Shown here piece by piece: positions 43,624 through 55,617 of a DNA stretch of 64,000 nucleotides. Every line of letters starts with the position of its first letter. Position 1 is the stretch's first letter. The stretch comes from Steromphala cineraria. Taxonomy: Eukaryota; Mollusca; Gastropoda; Trochida; Trochidae. The DNA lies in assembly GCA_916613615.1 (NCBI GenBank), contig OU744735.1, positions 42,543,468-42,607,467 on the forward strand. The letters are read 5' to 3'. The position numbers and the translations under genes were made by a program. The notes beneath the pieces are model-generated. The model saw only the letters and a list, made by a program, of their open reading frames with translations, was not told where the DNA came from and searched no databases.

Positions 43624-44519
43624 AATTGTGTGACTCGTCATTTTGTCTTTGATTTTTCAAAGAGATTATTTTGCTTTGAAGAAGGTTTACCGACACACTT
43701 TGAAAATTTAACAGCAAATTGGTTTCCTTTTCGATCCACATATTAACTATAATTTGTATGTACAGTATATGAAGTGTATGTTTTGAACCAGTTTTTTTGT
43801 CTAATAATGGAAGTAATAGCTTTGTTTGTTGTTTCGTTTTTAAAGTGTGTCAGTAATTCATTACAAAAGTGACAATGAATATACAGCAACTTCAAATAAG
43901 CTTTGACAATCCTAGAACTTGAGCGGTCATGGAGATGTATCAAGAGTTCACATATTGTTTTCCTTATGGTTGGACAAACATCATACATATAATACATAAT
44001 AACGCAACACATATAAATGTTGCATCCTGGTTGAATGCAGGTCTTTTAACAACATTGTGTGTAGGTCTTTTCACAACGTTGTGCATAGGTTATTTCACAA
44101 CGTTGTGTGAAGGTTGTGTGTAGGTTTTTCACAACATTATTTTACAACGTTGTCACAACGTATACACAACCATTCACTTTTACGTTGTCACAACGTTATT
44201 TTACAACGTTGCCACAACCAAATTACAACGTTGTCACAACGTTGCCACAACGTTGTTTTGTTTGCTGGGTTAAGGCCTAGAAAGCCTTGTCTACGGACTC
44301 CTAAGTTAGATAAGGAGGATTCTAAATTGGGGAGAACAACATTTGCCACATCCTAAAGCAAAATTGATATGAAGCCTGATGAGCTACAGAGCCAATGGCC
44401 CTATTTTTTATAATTCCATAATATAAATATTTAAGGCACATGATCATGTATAAACATGATGTTGTATATTTCAAAAGGCCCATTGAATGATGTATCAAGG
44501 CTTCTCCTTGATAGACCGA

Positions 44520-44765
44520 CTTGTTAATTTGGCGCTAATTTTCTTAATCATAATGAATTAAAGATGTTGATGCAAAAATGGCAGCCAAATTGCCAATGGA
44601 CTTTATGTGAATCTTTATAATTATAAATCTTAAATAATTCTTACCGATGATTGTTTTTTGTAATGAGATTTTTGACACTATCAAAATAATACATTTAGCA
44701 TTAACGTACCATTATCAGTGAAATATTGAAAATATAGAATTTCCAAAAAACGTGCTACTGCCCCT
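44520..44765 (+). mobile_element. TTAA MITE, copy F (5'-truncated)
   Basis: The right half of the family is present (TTTGACACTATCAAAATAAT, AAAAAACGTGCTACTGCCCC), ending at 44765 close to TTAA at 44767-44770. The left end is missing. Confidence 0.8.
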
Positions 44766-45275
44766 TTTAAGATATTGACCTGAGAGTACTGATATGCCAT
44801 TATTTCAGTAAATGTAATGAGTTCCCGGAATACTTTTTGATAAATTAAAAACAAAAAACAATACAACATTGTTGCAAATTGTTTTTGTAAGTAAGCTCGA
44901 TTTCCAGGTTCCATTTATCCTTAATAGAAAACATACCACATTTTAACCTATATTTCTATTGGTAATTTTATCATGCATAACACAGAATGTATTGATTAAA
45001 TTGTCACATTTTGATATCAGCCAATCAGATCATTTGTTCTCTACCTATGCGTAACAGAACACCTGTGTACCTATCTGTCAATGTTGGAATGTGCAACATG
45101 ACAGGATTTGATTTAATCATAACTATTTAGAGTATCAGACAACTGTCAATTGTTCCCTACCTATATAGGTACTAGACCAGTATGTCTTAAATAAGGAGTG
45201 TATGATTGGTTTGTTACATGCAAGACTTAATGAATGGAGGGTGAACAGTTTACAATTACAAAATGTTATGCAGTT

Positions 45276-46668
45276 TTAGCTCACCTTTACAAAGTAAATG
45301 TGAGCTTATGTTGATGCGCTTCGTCCGTCGTCCGTCTGTCTGTCCGTCCGTCTGTCCGTAAACTTTCACGAAAAAGACTACTCCTCCTAGACGAATCCAG
45401 ATATCATTCTGAAATTGTAGTATGTTATACCCGTGGTGATTCCTCACAGAAAGGTAGACGTTTCAGTTTTGAGACTCCAAGATGGCCGCCATGGCAGCTA
45501 TATTGAATTTTCAATTAGATTTCATGAAAAAGACTACTTCTCCAAAACCAATCTAGATATCATTTTTAAATTGTAGTATGCTATACCTATAGTGATTCCG
45601 CACAGAAAGGTAGACGTTTCAGTTTTGAGAATCCAAGATGGCCGCGATAGCAGCCATATTGACTTTTCAGCTGCAGATGACACATCATTATTATTAAATT
45701 TTAAGCTTTCATCAAGTGATCATTCGCACCATATAAATTCTCTAATTTGAACTTACTAATCATAATATTATCTTGAATATGTAATATTTAAGATTGTCAT
45801 GCAAGTTGTTCTATATTTTTAAGTGTTTCTAAAATAAATTAAGATGAAAGACAAACATAATTCATTAATTTGTTTAAAATCTTTATGGCAACTAGCTGCA
45901 AAAACCCAATCACATTAAACATTATTTTTAAATTTAAACAATGGTATCTCCCTTATATTCCTTTAAATACCACACATAAGGGGTCAACCAGAGTTCAGAT
46001 ATTCCTGTTGAGTCCACTATGCTTTTCTAATACACATCCCAATACAGGCTGCTAGCATCACAGTGTCAGCTGCTAGTCTGTTGCATAATCAACCTGACCC
46101 AATTGATATGGTAGAGCATTATGCTATATGGGATAATATGGCTATGTGTATGCAATAAGAGTTATGGAAATTAGACTTGTATTCTCATGACAGTGATATG
46201 TTCTTTCTAAGAATAACAACTTACACAAAACTTGTCAACAATAAGCTTTAATGTGTTTAGCAATCTACATGATAAGTTGATGTGGAAAGAGATATTTTGC
46301 ATCAGGTTCCAGTTCCTGTGTTTTACTCATATTTGTACCATTTCTTTATTTAACAGAAGTTCTTCTTGACACAAAAACAATTTAGGACATAAGCTAACTA
46401 TGTTTTGTGAAATTATATATATTTTTCAAAACAATGCATGTTCTCTCCCGTCAAGTCTTTAAACACCACACATAAGGGCTTAGCCAGAGTTCAGGTTTAC
46501 ATGCTCAGCACACTTATGCTTCTCCAAATACACAAATTGCTACACTCTCCTAAAAAACATGATGGCAGCCATAATCAATTATCATATAAAAGATGGTTAC
46601 ACAATTAAACCATATTACCACATTATTCATTTTAAGGTGAGCTTCTGTACCCTCAGTACTTTTATTGA
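45276..46668 (+). mobile_element. AGCTCACCTT element, short copy (1.4 kb)
   Basis: The left end AGCTCACCTTTACAAAGTAA is followed by the imperfect inverse ATGTGAGCTT. A GTCCGTCC-rich tract and two copies of a ~153-bp unit (AAGATGGCCGC...AAAGGTAGACGTTTCAG) follow. A unique body and a right end AAGGTGAGCTTCTGTACCCT complete it. AGCTCACCTT and AAGGTGAGCT are 10-bp inverted ends. Collinear with 55618-59640 but missing about 1.95 kb. No coding. Confidence 0.85.
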
Positions 46669-46740
46669 ATAATATGTATTGTTTCTTGAATCAATAAGTT
46701 ATGGCTTTCGTAGGGTATGAATTCAAACAAAGCACCTTAA

Positions 46741-47097
46741 AGGGGCAGTAGCACGTTTTTTGACAATTTTATATTTTAAATTTTTCAGTGATGATTGTTA
46801 GTTAATGCTAATTCTATTATTTCTACAGTGTCAAAAATCGCATTACTCAAGCCAATCATCAATAGTCAGAGGACAAAGAATGAAGATTCACCCAAAATCC
46901 ATTGGCGGCCATTTTTGTGTGAACACCTTTAATTCATTTTGTGTAAGAAAAAGCAATCGCATGGCTAAACTTTACGTTATATATTTGAATTATTACTGCT
47001 CTATTTAGTTTAAATACATTATCTTTCAATTGGAACCATTTATTTTCATTTTCCTGACATCACCTTATATTCCCCCTAAAAACGTGCTACTGCCCCT
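46741..47097 (-). mobile_element. TTAA MITE, copy G (357 bp)
   Basis: Intact ends AGGGGCAGTAGCACGTTTTT and ACGTGCTACTGCCCCT with TTAA at 46737-46740 and 47098-47101, inverted relative to copy A. Confidence 0.9.
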
Positions 47098-47129
47098 TTA
47101 AAGAAAAAAGCTTGATATTGGCACTATAA

Positions 47130-47332
47130 TAATGAATGAATCAATCAATGGATGAATGGATGAATGGATGAATGGATGGGTGAATGAATGAATGAATGAA
47201 ATGAATAAATGGATTTATGAATGGATGGATGGATGAATAAATGAATGAATGAATGAATATGATTAATGAATGAATGAATGAATCATTGGAATGAATCAAT
47301 ATATGAATCAATTAATGAATGAATGAATGACA
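47130..47332 (+). repeat. (AATG/GGAT)n microsatellite, ~200 bp
   Basis: Interrupted tetranucleotide array of AATG, GGAT and CAAT words. Confidence 0.9.
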
Positions 47333-47834
47333 GACTAAGAAACTGGATTAAGTGTTTTGGCAGGGGTATGGTCAGATTTGTTGAGTTGGGTGTGAATTCG
47401 GATTAGATATTGAAAGATGATATTCTGGAATGCATTGAAGGGGGTAAATATTGTCATTATTAATATCAGCTCCAATCTCCCCAGGTATGATACCGAGTCA
47501 CGTCTGATTAGAGTCCTACTCCTTACCTGTTCCATGGTAATTAATGAGTATCAATAAAACAAGGTTACAAGCCTTATGGACGTACATAATTCTTTATGGC
47601 AGGGATGATTTGACCTTTATGGCTTTGATAACCATCTAAATCATTTACTTACCTGCCCTGAATTGATAGGAAGGTATGCATGGTTACACTCCTTATGAAA
47701 CCCTATCTTCCTGATATATTGGAGGCAAGTGTTGAAGCAATGCAAATGTCTGTCTGGTCAATGAAGTTAAAGTGAAAATTAAGCAGATGTCAAAATTGAG
47801 ATAACCTGCACTAGCTTCAGATTTTGGGGGACTT
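47333..47834. other. No recognised gene
   Basis: Unique-looking AT-rich sequence; no ORF with support. Confidence 0.3.
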
Positions 47835-48193
47835 TACATTCTCTCCCCACAGAGGCAGATCAAGTCATAAAATGTTGATACAGCCTCTGTTCTATTACGC
47901 CGAAATCCGTGGGTTCCGGAAGTTTCCTCTGGCGAAAAAAAAAATTGCAACATAATCCATTTGAATTTCTTTATCAAATGATAACGCTGCTCGCATGGAA
48001 AGGGTGGTTCATATCACAATGCCTTTGCCATCATTCAGTAGCCAAAATGATGATTTAAGAACAGCGTCGCTGATTGCACATCTAAATTTGATTCCTCCAA
48101 TCAGGCGTCTCCCATTCTATCCCCGTAATAGAACAGAGGCTGTATCATTATTTCATGACTTGATCTGCCTCTGTTGGGAGAGAATGTGGACTT
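47835..48193. mobile_element. Foldback/MITE with GAGGCAGATCAAGTCAT arms
   Basis: The left arm (ATTCTCTCCCCACAGAGGCA..., about 62 bp) and the right arm starting near 48130 are inverted copies. The core CAGCGTCGCTGATTG...CAATCAGGCGTCTCCCATTC recurs inverted at 60976-61140. Confidence 0.8.
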
Positions 48194-48563
48194 TATTGCT
48201 TTTGAAGTGGTATCATTAGTAGTGAATTTCTTTTTAAGAAGGTGTGACAAAAATCAGACAAATGCTTCCTTTTTGAGCTTTAATCGTTTAAAATACTAAA
48301 TAATCATGAAGTGTTCTTTGACAACGTTCGAGTAGTGGGTAGTTTCATGATAAAGTCAATTTGTTCGACATATGTCATAATGAATATCATGGTGGTCAAC
48401 AGATACTAAACACATGGAAAAAATACTGCTCAATATACCTATTGATATCACTTCAGCATACAGTCCAAAATGGCAGCTGTGGTATACACTACACTAAACA
48501 TACACTTGTATTCCTATCAACAATACATCCGGCTGGAGCACTTAATTTGAATTTAGAGAGTTA
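48194..48563. other. No recognised gene
   Basis: AT-rich; nothing supported. Confidence 0.3.
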
Positions 48564-48722
48564 CAGTAGAACTCGGATATAACCAACTCCAAGGGACCAA
48601 AGAATTTAGTTTGCTATATCCGGTGTTCGCTATACACATATAATTTTAATGATATTATATAGGGACGGGACCTGAAATTTTTTTCGCTATATCCGAGTGT
48701 TCGCTATATCCATGTTCTACTG
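48564..48722. mobile_element. pogo/Tigger-like MITE, 159 bp, TA target duplication
   Basis: Ends CAGTAGAACTCGGATATA and the inverted TATATCCATGTTCTACTG, flanked by TA on both sides. CAGTAGAAC ends with TA duplication are typical of pogo/Tigger elements (family knowledge). Confidence 0.82.
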
Positions 48723-48724
48723 TA

Positions 48725-50255
48725 CTATCGGTGGAACCAAGTTATTTCGTCCTTACCACTTCTGTATCCAAGAGAGCTATTTATGGCCCAGACATCTATT
48801 AAGGACCTCGGCTCTGCGCTCAAAACTCATTCCTTCTCCAAGGACTTCAGTTGATGTATTGGTTGGTTTCTTAAAAACAAAATGTTTTTTTTATTTTGGT
48901 TCATCGAGAGAAGTCGCTAAGTAAAAAATGAAATATTTTAAGAAGTCTTTCTAATTTTGGAAGCAATCACGGGAGCAGTTTCCAGCATTGATCTTGTTTA
49001 TTGATCGCATGAATAGTTAACGAATGTCATCGGTCACAAGTCAAATAAAGATTTGTTCACAGTTGTCCGTGGAATTCATCAGCAGTTGACAGTTTTCTCA
49101 TAATGATTAAAGGTTATAGTTAATCTAAAAGACACATTGATGTGTGTTGTAAATATAACCGATAAGAAAAGACAAAATTAGTTCCCAGATTTTGGAGGCA
49201 AATCTCTAAAGGCAAGAGGTTAAAATGAAAAAAAGCAAATTTGCTTCATTGGAAAATATTTCTAAATGATTTTATTATCAGGTACACATTGGAAATTGAA
49301 TTTCAAAATTAACCTTCTTTATCTATTTGCTTCAAGGATAAATTTGGCAACATTTTAATATAATAATAGAGGGGATTCTGAGAAGCATTTTTTTCAAAAT
49401 TAGTAAAAATAATTTTGGGGAGATGATCAACTTTTTGTTGTTGCTGAACCGTGATTATTCTTAAAGAATTTGACATTACAGTCTTAAAGGAATGTTTTTT
49501 CCGGCATGATGATTTTTGTGGTCATCAGATGAACTAAAGAGTCTGATACTGTTTAAGGTCAATTGGAAGCTTTATTTGCAGAATAGCTCAAGTAGGTATT
49601 AGTATAGGAAACTTCCAAGTAGATGAAATACTTCATCAATTGCTTTAGAGTCACTCATGGATACAAATTTTAGAGATTATAATTGAAGAATTTTTTTTCA
49701 GATAACTGTTGGATGAATTAAAAAAAAATTTTTTTTAAAAAGATTATTTTTTTCTTAAAGTTTTTTTAAAAATGTTAACTCATTTCAATTAACAATTAAC
49801 TATCTTGTAAGGGGGTATAAAAGAGTTTATCATATACTTGCTTATAAATACAGAGATTCTGAATGCACGATACACCCTTCGTCAAGCACCCTGTATCAGC
49901 CCGCAGGGCAGAGTGGAACCCTAGGCAACGAACGCAAAAAATAGATCGAAGTCGCGAGGAATTTAGAGTTGTCTCCCTTTGTACAGCTGACGTGGCCGAC
50001 ATCGCGAAATGCTGCAGTCACTTGCGGATACGATTTGTCAGTTTATTATTACTTTGATACAACCTTTCTTTCCAGTTTTGAAATTCAACCAGAGATAAAA
50101 TGAACTCAAAAGTTGCAACAGGCGTAGGCTCGGGAGCTGAATGTTTGTTGGTATTGTGTTAGTTATCCAAACGGATAAAATGAAATGAAATAAGTTTAGA
50201 AATGTTACAATTGTTTTTGTAGTTTGTTTGGTAAGTATATATATGATAAAAATAG
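48725..50255. other. AT-rich intergenic stretch with a GC-richer patch
   Basis: No gene supported. A patch at 49870-50040 is GC-richer and holds short ORFs on both strands without domains; it also contains GGGAGACAACTC on the minus strand, a word often seen in molluscan repeats (from memory). Confidence 0.3.
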
Positions 50256-50387
50256 TATGATATGGGTATTTTCATATCACATTCGGTATCAGCCCTTGAC
50301 CAATATCAGCCCTCTAGCTAAGGCTCTCGGGCTGATATTGGGGTCTCGGGCTGATACCGAATGTGATATGAAAATAGCCATATAATA
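50256..50387. repeat. Foldback with 40-nt arms
   Basis: TATGATATGGGTATTTTCAT...GGTATCAGCCC (50256-50295) and its inverted copy (50348-50387) differ at two positions. The spacer repeats CAATATCAGCCC and GGGCTGATATTG, so the foldback continues inward. Confidence 0.9.
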
Positions 50388-50840
50388 ATATCTATATATC
50401 ATAAAATATGTATAAAAGTATTGTGTCATATTTTCATATCCAGTGAATGAATTCCTTGATAAAGTACATTACAGATCAACAAAATGTGTCATTATTTTCA
50501 AATCCAGTAAATATATATATATATTCCTTGATAACCAGCTTACATATTATCCTTTATTTACTATGATTTGTGATTCCTGACAGATGTGGTAAACATGGCG
50601 GTGATAAAGCCATTATTCTTATCGCTTCAGAGACAGGAGAAATAATAGAAATGCATTATCGCATTATCCCCTCTTTAGCAAGAGCTTAATTTCCCCTGTT
50701 AAACCTCATCATCATTAAAAACATAGTGGTATTTCAAAAATTTTCATGTAAAGAAGCTTTCAAAATGATAAATATAGAGAATATCTTCATTATGTTTTGA
50801 ATTCATAGCCTTTGAAACAACAAGAATACAGAGAATATTA

Positions 50841-51106
50841 TAGAGCTGTGACAATATATTGTGGTATTCGTGAATCTAATACTTAATCTGAGAATACACA
50901 TATCGTGATACATTCTCTGTATCGTGCTATGTATCGTGGGCTCTCTAATGGTTTATTTTGCCTAATAATCAAAGGATTCATGAAAAGTTAATGTTTTATT
51001 TTTTCAAAAACCTTGAAATAGCATATCGTAATGTGTATCGTATCGAATCGTATGAGATATCGTGATACGCATCGTATCGTGAAAAATCTGTATCGTCACA
51101 TCTCTA
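50841..51106. mobile_element. hAT-like MITE, ~266 bp
   Basis: Ends TAGAGCTGTGAC and GTCACATCTCTA; the interior is full of ATCGTGATAC/GTATCGTATCG words in inverted order. GAGAATAT lies on both sides (50831-50838 and 51107-51114), an 8-bp duplication as in hAT elements; two extra bases separate the left copy from the end. Confidence 0.75.
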
Positions 51107-51114
51107 GAGAATAT

Positions 51115-51683
51115 ATTGACCACATAAACACTTAGAATCATCCCCATCAGGCCAAGGGAATAAATCTCAGTATTCTCTGTATTTTCTATTTCTCTTCAGT
51201 GCTGACAGTGGAATATGTATAACAGACACAATGTTATTATTCATAACGCTGTAGAGACTTGGGAAATGTGAGTGATGCCATTATCGGATGATGTGACAGC
51301 GCCGCCATCAACCACTCTGCTTCTGGCTGTGTTATATCAGTCCGGATCAATACAAGTGATAACTGTACATTCTCTGCTGGCTACATCACGTGTTCACATA
51401 GTGCTTGACAAGTGTTCACAACTCTCAGAGGAAGGGCTTGTCATATTGTTAGCATGTACCGTAAATCCTGGAATGATCGTCCGGTGTTTCTTAGTTTGCA
51501 TCACTGACCCAGTGATTATTCAACATAGAAGATTATTCAAGGTTATTCTTTAAATTTCCTTTCAAAGCCATAATATGTACAGGCGTTTGAAACAATTTGA
51601 AACAAAATCTTCATGATCAGGAATTTCTTTTTGTGAACATAAATAAAGTGTCTATCCAGTTGGAGCTTTTCTTGGGTATTCAA
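51115..51683. other. No recognised gene
   Basis: A 93-codon plus ORF (51272-51553) shows no family features; it follows an acceptor-like TATTTCTCTTCAG (51198), but stops intervene. Confidence 0.3.
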
Positions 51684-51935
51684 GTACTTGAGCCTGAGTC
51701 AGGTTCACCTGGACTCGAAAATGGAAATCACTGTTTATTAATTATGTTATTTCGGTCTGTAGGATGTGAAGACTGATGGTCAACATTACCATTTCAAGAC
51801 GTTGATGTCAACATATGCATTGATAGATATTGAACTCATTTACTGTTTATTAGACTGAAATATTCTATGTATGACCATTTGTAAGTCAAAATATATGAGT
51901 ATGATATCTAGGCTGAAATACAATAACATGATTTC
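51684..51935 (+). mobile_element. ACTCGAG-rich element R2, copy 2 (degraded)
   Basis: TCAAGTACTTGAGCCTGAGTC start, then GATGGTCAACATTACCATTT, ATGACCATTTGTAAGTCAAA and ATATCTAGGCTG, in the same order as copies at 10939 and 55050. Confidence 0.65.
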
Positions 51936-52439
51936 TTACCCTTGAACCGGGCCTTCACATGATAACAGTGTTCATATTTGATATTATGACATATGAGTCG
52001 CTCCCTTTAAGATTTGAAGCAATATTATCATTGATTTACAGTATTATATCTTAATACAAAACAGTCTTTTATCAATGCTCACAATGGAATATCGGTCAAA
52101 ATAACTGTTTCGATTAATTTTGATCTTCATCACAAAAATCAACAATCATACGATATTGTTTCATTTTGTTTGCTTATGAGTGTAATAAAGTATTCAATCT
52201 CAAATATACCCATCACTTGGTAATGTATATTTCATTCACAAAATGAAATTTGATCATAAATTATCTTTATCATTCAGTGTGGTCTATTTCAATTGCATAC
52301 CTATGCTACATATCTCTTATGAAATTGATTTTGATTGGTGCATATAAATTACTGCTGTCATGTGTTTTGAAGATTGTCTCAATGTTAATCCAGACCCCCT
52401 TCGTCCCTAATCCCGACATGTATAGAAGTTAATCTGCGA

Positions 52440-53280
52440 GATTATCTCTGGTGGAGTAGTCATGGCTCTGTACACAGTATTCTAAAGAAGCAATCTTTGG
52501 TGTCACCTATCTCGATCCCTGTCAGTGATACCCAGGATTATCTTACCTCCCTGATTGAAGAGTTCAGTTAATTACATTCAGTCGAGACACACAGACTCTT
52601 AGCTGAAGGTCTTCCAAATTTTGAAGCTAATAGATATTGTGTTAAATGTTTGGCATTGAAAGTTGAAAGATCTGTTTGATTTTAATGTTGATTGAAGACA
52701 TCTTTGGAGTTGAACCTTCGTGTAGTTGATAAATCCTTGCAAGGAGTGATCTGATATTGGAGTTTAACCAAGCAGTGACCAAGAAGCGAATTCATTCTGG
52801 ATTAGTTCAAGTGAGAACGACTTCTTGTCCATTTTTCAGTCCTTTGAGGTAGAATTTGGCTTATGAAGCCAAACTTTTGAATTGTTGTTTTGAATTTGAT
52901 GCTGGAATCAAGTTGAGTGACCCTGTGATGTCATTGTTCAGTTGAGAAGTCTGACATTAGGACTGGAAACAAGAAATGTTCGCTGTTTTGGTTTTCTGAA
53001 GTGTGGAGGAAAGCCAGGACTTTGAGACAAGACAGAACAACAAATAGTAAAGTGCCTTGATGGTTCTGAATTCATAGTCCACTTGCAAAACTGTCCTTAA
53101 CTGCTCGTGTGAGTAGACTATTCATTGTAAAGAGAATCGCTGAGACTGTTCTTCTGTGTCTAAAGGGATTATCTGCTGTGAATTTCAAGGAAATTGTGGT
53201 AACCTTTTATATTTGTGTTACCTGTGGGAGAATATTCCTTCAGAATTGCCTAGAAATAATTCAACTGGTTCAGAGTCTTA
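52440..53280 (+). other. Possible non-coding leader exon of the 53951 gene
   Basis: Composition is less AT-biased than the flanks, with many TGAAG/GACTTT words and no long ORF. It ends at a perfect donor GTAAGT (53281), and a good acceptor (TTGTCTTCTATAG) ends at 53860 before the coding start. Treated as inference only; the 5' boundary is arbitrary. Confidence 0.3.
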
Positions 53281-53950
53281 GTAAGTAGAACTTTGTTTAT
53301 ATATTATCTTCTGAGAGGCTTACTTGAAAAAGTTGAGTGGAATCCGTGGATGCAGTGACAATAAATTTCAAGGGTACCTCTAAGACTCTTGGTACTTCAG
53401 ACAAGCATTACAGACACAGAGTGAGAAGAGTTGCAGAGACACAGAGACACAGTCCGATTGTGGCATTGAATAGACACAGTACCATATCTGTGAGAACAGT
53501 TAAACAGACGCATGCAGAGACACAGAGTCTGATCATGGTCTCTCTTCATACCCTCTGAGAGTTAGTTGCAGGGAATGATTTCAGTGTTGTTAGGATCTGT
53601 GTTTGTTGAGTTGGTTGCTGTCAGAATTAGCCTGTAAGTAATCTTATTGTTGGAATACCTAGACAAATTCTTGGATCAGCTACAGGAATACTAGCAACTC
53701 ATTTGGACTGGAATCGGTTGAGGATTGTGTCTGGGAATGCTTGATTTAGAGTCTGCTTCCTATTTTCGGTTTTGGTCGTTTTGATTCATCTCACTGGAAA
53801 TATCTGAGGCTGTAAATATTTTACTAAGGCAAACTGCAAATGTCAATTTGTCTTCTATAGAAATTAAAAGATTGAAAAAAAAATCAGATCTAAAATTTTA
53901 CAACCAAGGTTTTAAATTTAGTTTTTATGTTCTGACAATCCGTTTGAACA

Positions 53951-54415
53951 ATGTCTGCTTCACCTGTTTCCCGACCCTCAGACAATAGCTCAAGTCTTCT
54001 GCCAAGGAGGAGAGAAAAATCCGGAACTCGAAGGCAGGATCAGTTTGAAAACAGACGCCCTTATTCTGAGCCTGTCCGACATGGATCGTACACTCGCTCT
54101 GTGACTAACACAGAACTTGACGAGATTGTGAGCCGTATCACTAAACCAACAGTGTCTAGTCGAGGGGGAGTCGACATACAGAATAAGGATTTCACATACA
54201 TCAAACCAAGACCCCGGAAAACGTTAATCATAATTCCTGGACTTGATCGTCGTTACCAGGGGTTAAAGAAGGTCAACAGAACAGAGATGCAAGAAATCGT
54301 GGCAAGACTGACTCGAATGACTACTGCCTACACTGCAAAATTTTCTGTGAGCAGGAATGTTTGGGTAGATGATTCGCCTCGCAGAGAGAGGTTTCGACCC
54401 AAGAGTGTTATCTGA
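53951..54415 (+). CDS. Unidentified 154-residue basic protein with duplicated motif
   Basis: A single-exon ORF from ATG (A at -3) to TGA. Residues 1-45 are Ser/Pro/Arg-rich and probably disordered. A motif occurs twice: TNTELDEIVSRITKPTVSSR (about 52-71) and NRTEMQEIVARLTRMTTAYT (about 113-132). Each is an acidic helix with EIV-x-R-[IL]-T followed by a Thr-rich turn. Between them lie a basic stretch and TLIIIPGLDRRY. The codon use and periodic charge look like real coding sequence. AATAAA at 54864-54869 gives a 3'UTR of about 450 nt. No signal peptide or membrane span. I do not recognise the family with confidence; the short duplicated motif in a basic protein is reminiscent of microtubule-associated or ciliary proteins, which is only a guess. 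Confidence 0.68.
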   Translation: MSASPVSRPSDNSSSLLPRRREKSGTRRQDQFENRRPYSEPVRHGSYTRSVTNTELDEIVSRITKPTVSSRGGVDIQNKDFTYIKPRPRKTLIIIPGLDRRYQGLKKVNRTEMQEIVARLTRMTTAYTAKFSVSRNVWVDDSPRRERFRPKSVI

Positions 54416-54863
54416 CAGACCAATATTGAATTGTGGATTCTCAGTTTAAACAATTCTGTAAACTTTACCCATTCGATTATTTCATGGATAAATAGTTTGC
54501 CTATAGAACATTGTTTGAGGACAGTTTTAAGGAGAATCAAAGAGGCGAAACAGTAAAATTTTTGACCTCATGGTTACTGTATTTCAAAGAAAAGGGTCAA
54601 CAGGACCCTACCCCACAACAAATCCTCATCTGCTTAAAGATTTAGTTTTCTTTGTAAGTGCAAAACTAATTTTACATTATCTGGTGTTTTCATTTCAAAA
54701 ACACCAATTCTTTTGCGTTGCAAAACTTCTTTGCCAAGGAACAGGGTTGATTGAATCTGTGAGATACTAAGGTATTGGTGTAGGGATAAGGATAGTGTAA
54801 CTACATTAACGTCCTTTAGTCACTTAAACTTCCAGTCTGCGATCTTATTTACTTGGGAAATGT

Positions 54864-54869
54864 AATAAA
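54864..54869 (+). terminator. Poly(A) signal of the 53951 gene
   Basis: Canonical AATAAA about 450 nt after the stop codon. Confidence 0.5.
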
Positions 54870-55049
54870 AACTCATGTCAATCATTGTGCCAGTTGAAAA
54901 TTGATCAACTAAAATCGACAAAATCTGTATCCTTGTGTATGCCTAAAGAGTAAAATATTTGATTTTATGTGATCAACTGCCCACTTTCTGAATAGTGTGT
55001 TATTTCATGTCTAGGTCTGTAACCTTCATAAAGCATGACCACTGGTAGG

Positions 55050-55405
55050 TAGGGTCCACGGGTCAAAAAAATTGGACCCGAGTCCTCAAGGGGTCGGACT
55101 CTATCCCTACCCACAGATTTTCAGATTTTTACAGCCTTTAGTCTTTGCGATACCTTGAATTGTATGATAGCCTAGATATCATAACATATAATTTGACTTT
55201 TAAGTGGTCATATGTAGAATAATTTTGACATCAACACTTGAAATGGTAATGTTGACCATCTGTATTCACACAATACAGACACACAGACTGAAATAACGTA
55301 AATAACTAATAGTGTTAAACTCTTGACGAGTCCTCGAGTCCCAAAAAATGGACTCGAGTCCTCCTGGACCCGACTCGGGCTCGAGTACTCGAGTACCTGG
55401 TCAGA
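55050..55405 (-). mobile_element. ACTCGAG-rich element R2, copy 3
   Basis: The right end CGACTCGGGCTCGAGTACTC is the inverse of the 10939 left end. The interior on the plus strand is AGCCTAGATATCAT, GACTTTTAAGTGGTC, GAATAATTTTGACATCAA and GAAATGGTAATGTTGACC, the complement of copies 1 and 2. Confidence 0.75.
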
Positions 55406-55617
55406 CTCACAGGAAGCCCTACTGCAGTAGGTACAGCTCCATTGCCTACTATTATATTATTGTTTTTTAAAATTCAGTATGAATGAATGTTTAGAAGTGA
55501 GATTCTTTTTCTTGTGTCTTCAAATCTTAGTTTCTTTTCTGTATATATATATATAAGGCCTATGCTGCTAAATCTTAAGATTTTTTTCAACATGTGTGTG
55601 ATAGAATTGTTTGGTTT

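Larger units (their letters stand above)
41402..44269 (+). mobile_element. DNA transposon with ACAACGTTGT-rich ends and a two-exon gene
   Basis: The left end CCCAGGAAACACACAACGTT and the right end (complement CCCAGCAAACAAAACAACGT) form terminal inverted repeats. Both ends carry many ACAACGTTGT-like words: about four at 41416-41495 and about ten at 44050-44260, so the right subterminal array is longer. The element contains the spliced gene 42333-43623 and nothing else recognisable, so no transposase DDE domain is visible. Superfamily unresolved; no clear target duplication. Confidence 0.75.

Noticed and set aside
51272..51553. 93-codon hydrophobic ORF
   Set aside because: No signal-peptide layout or homology recognisable; no supporting splice or poly(A) signals.
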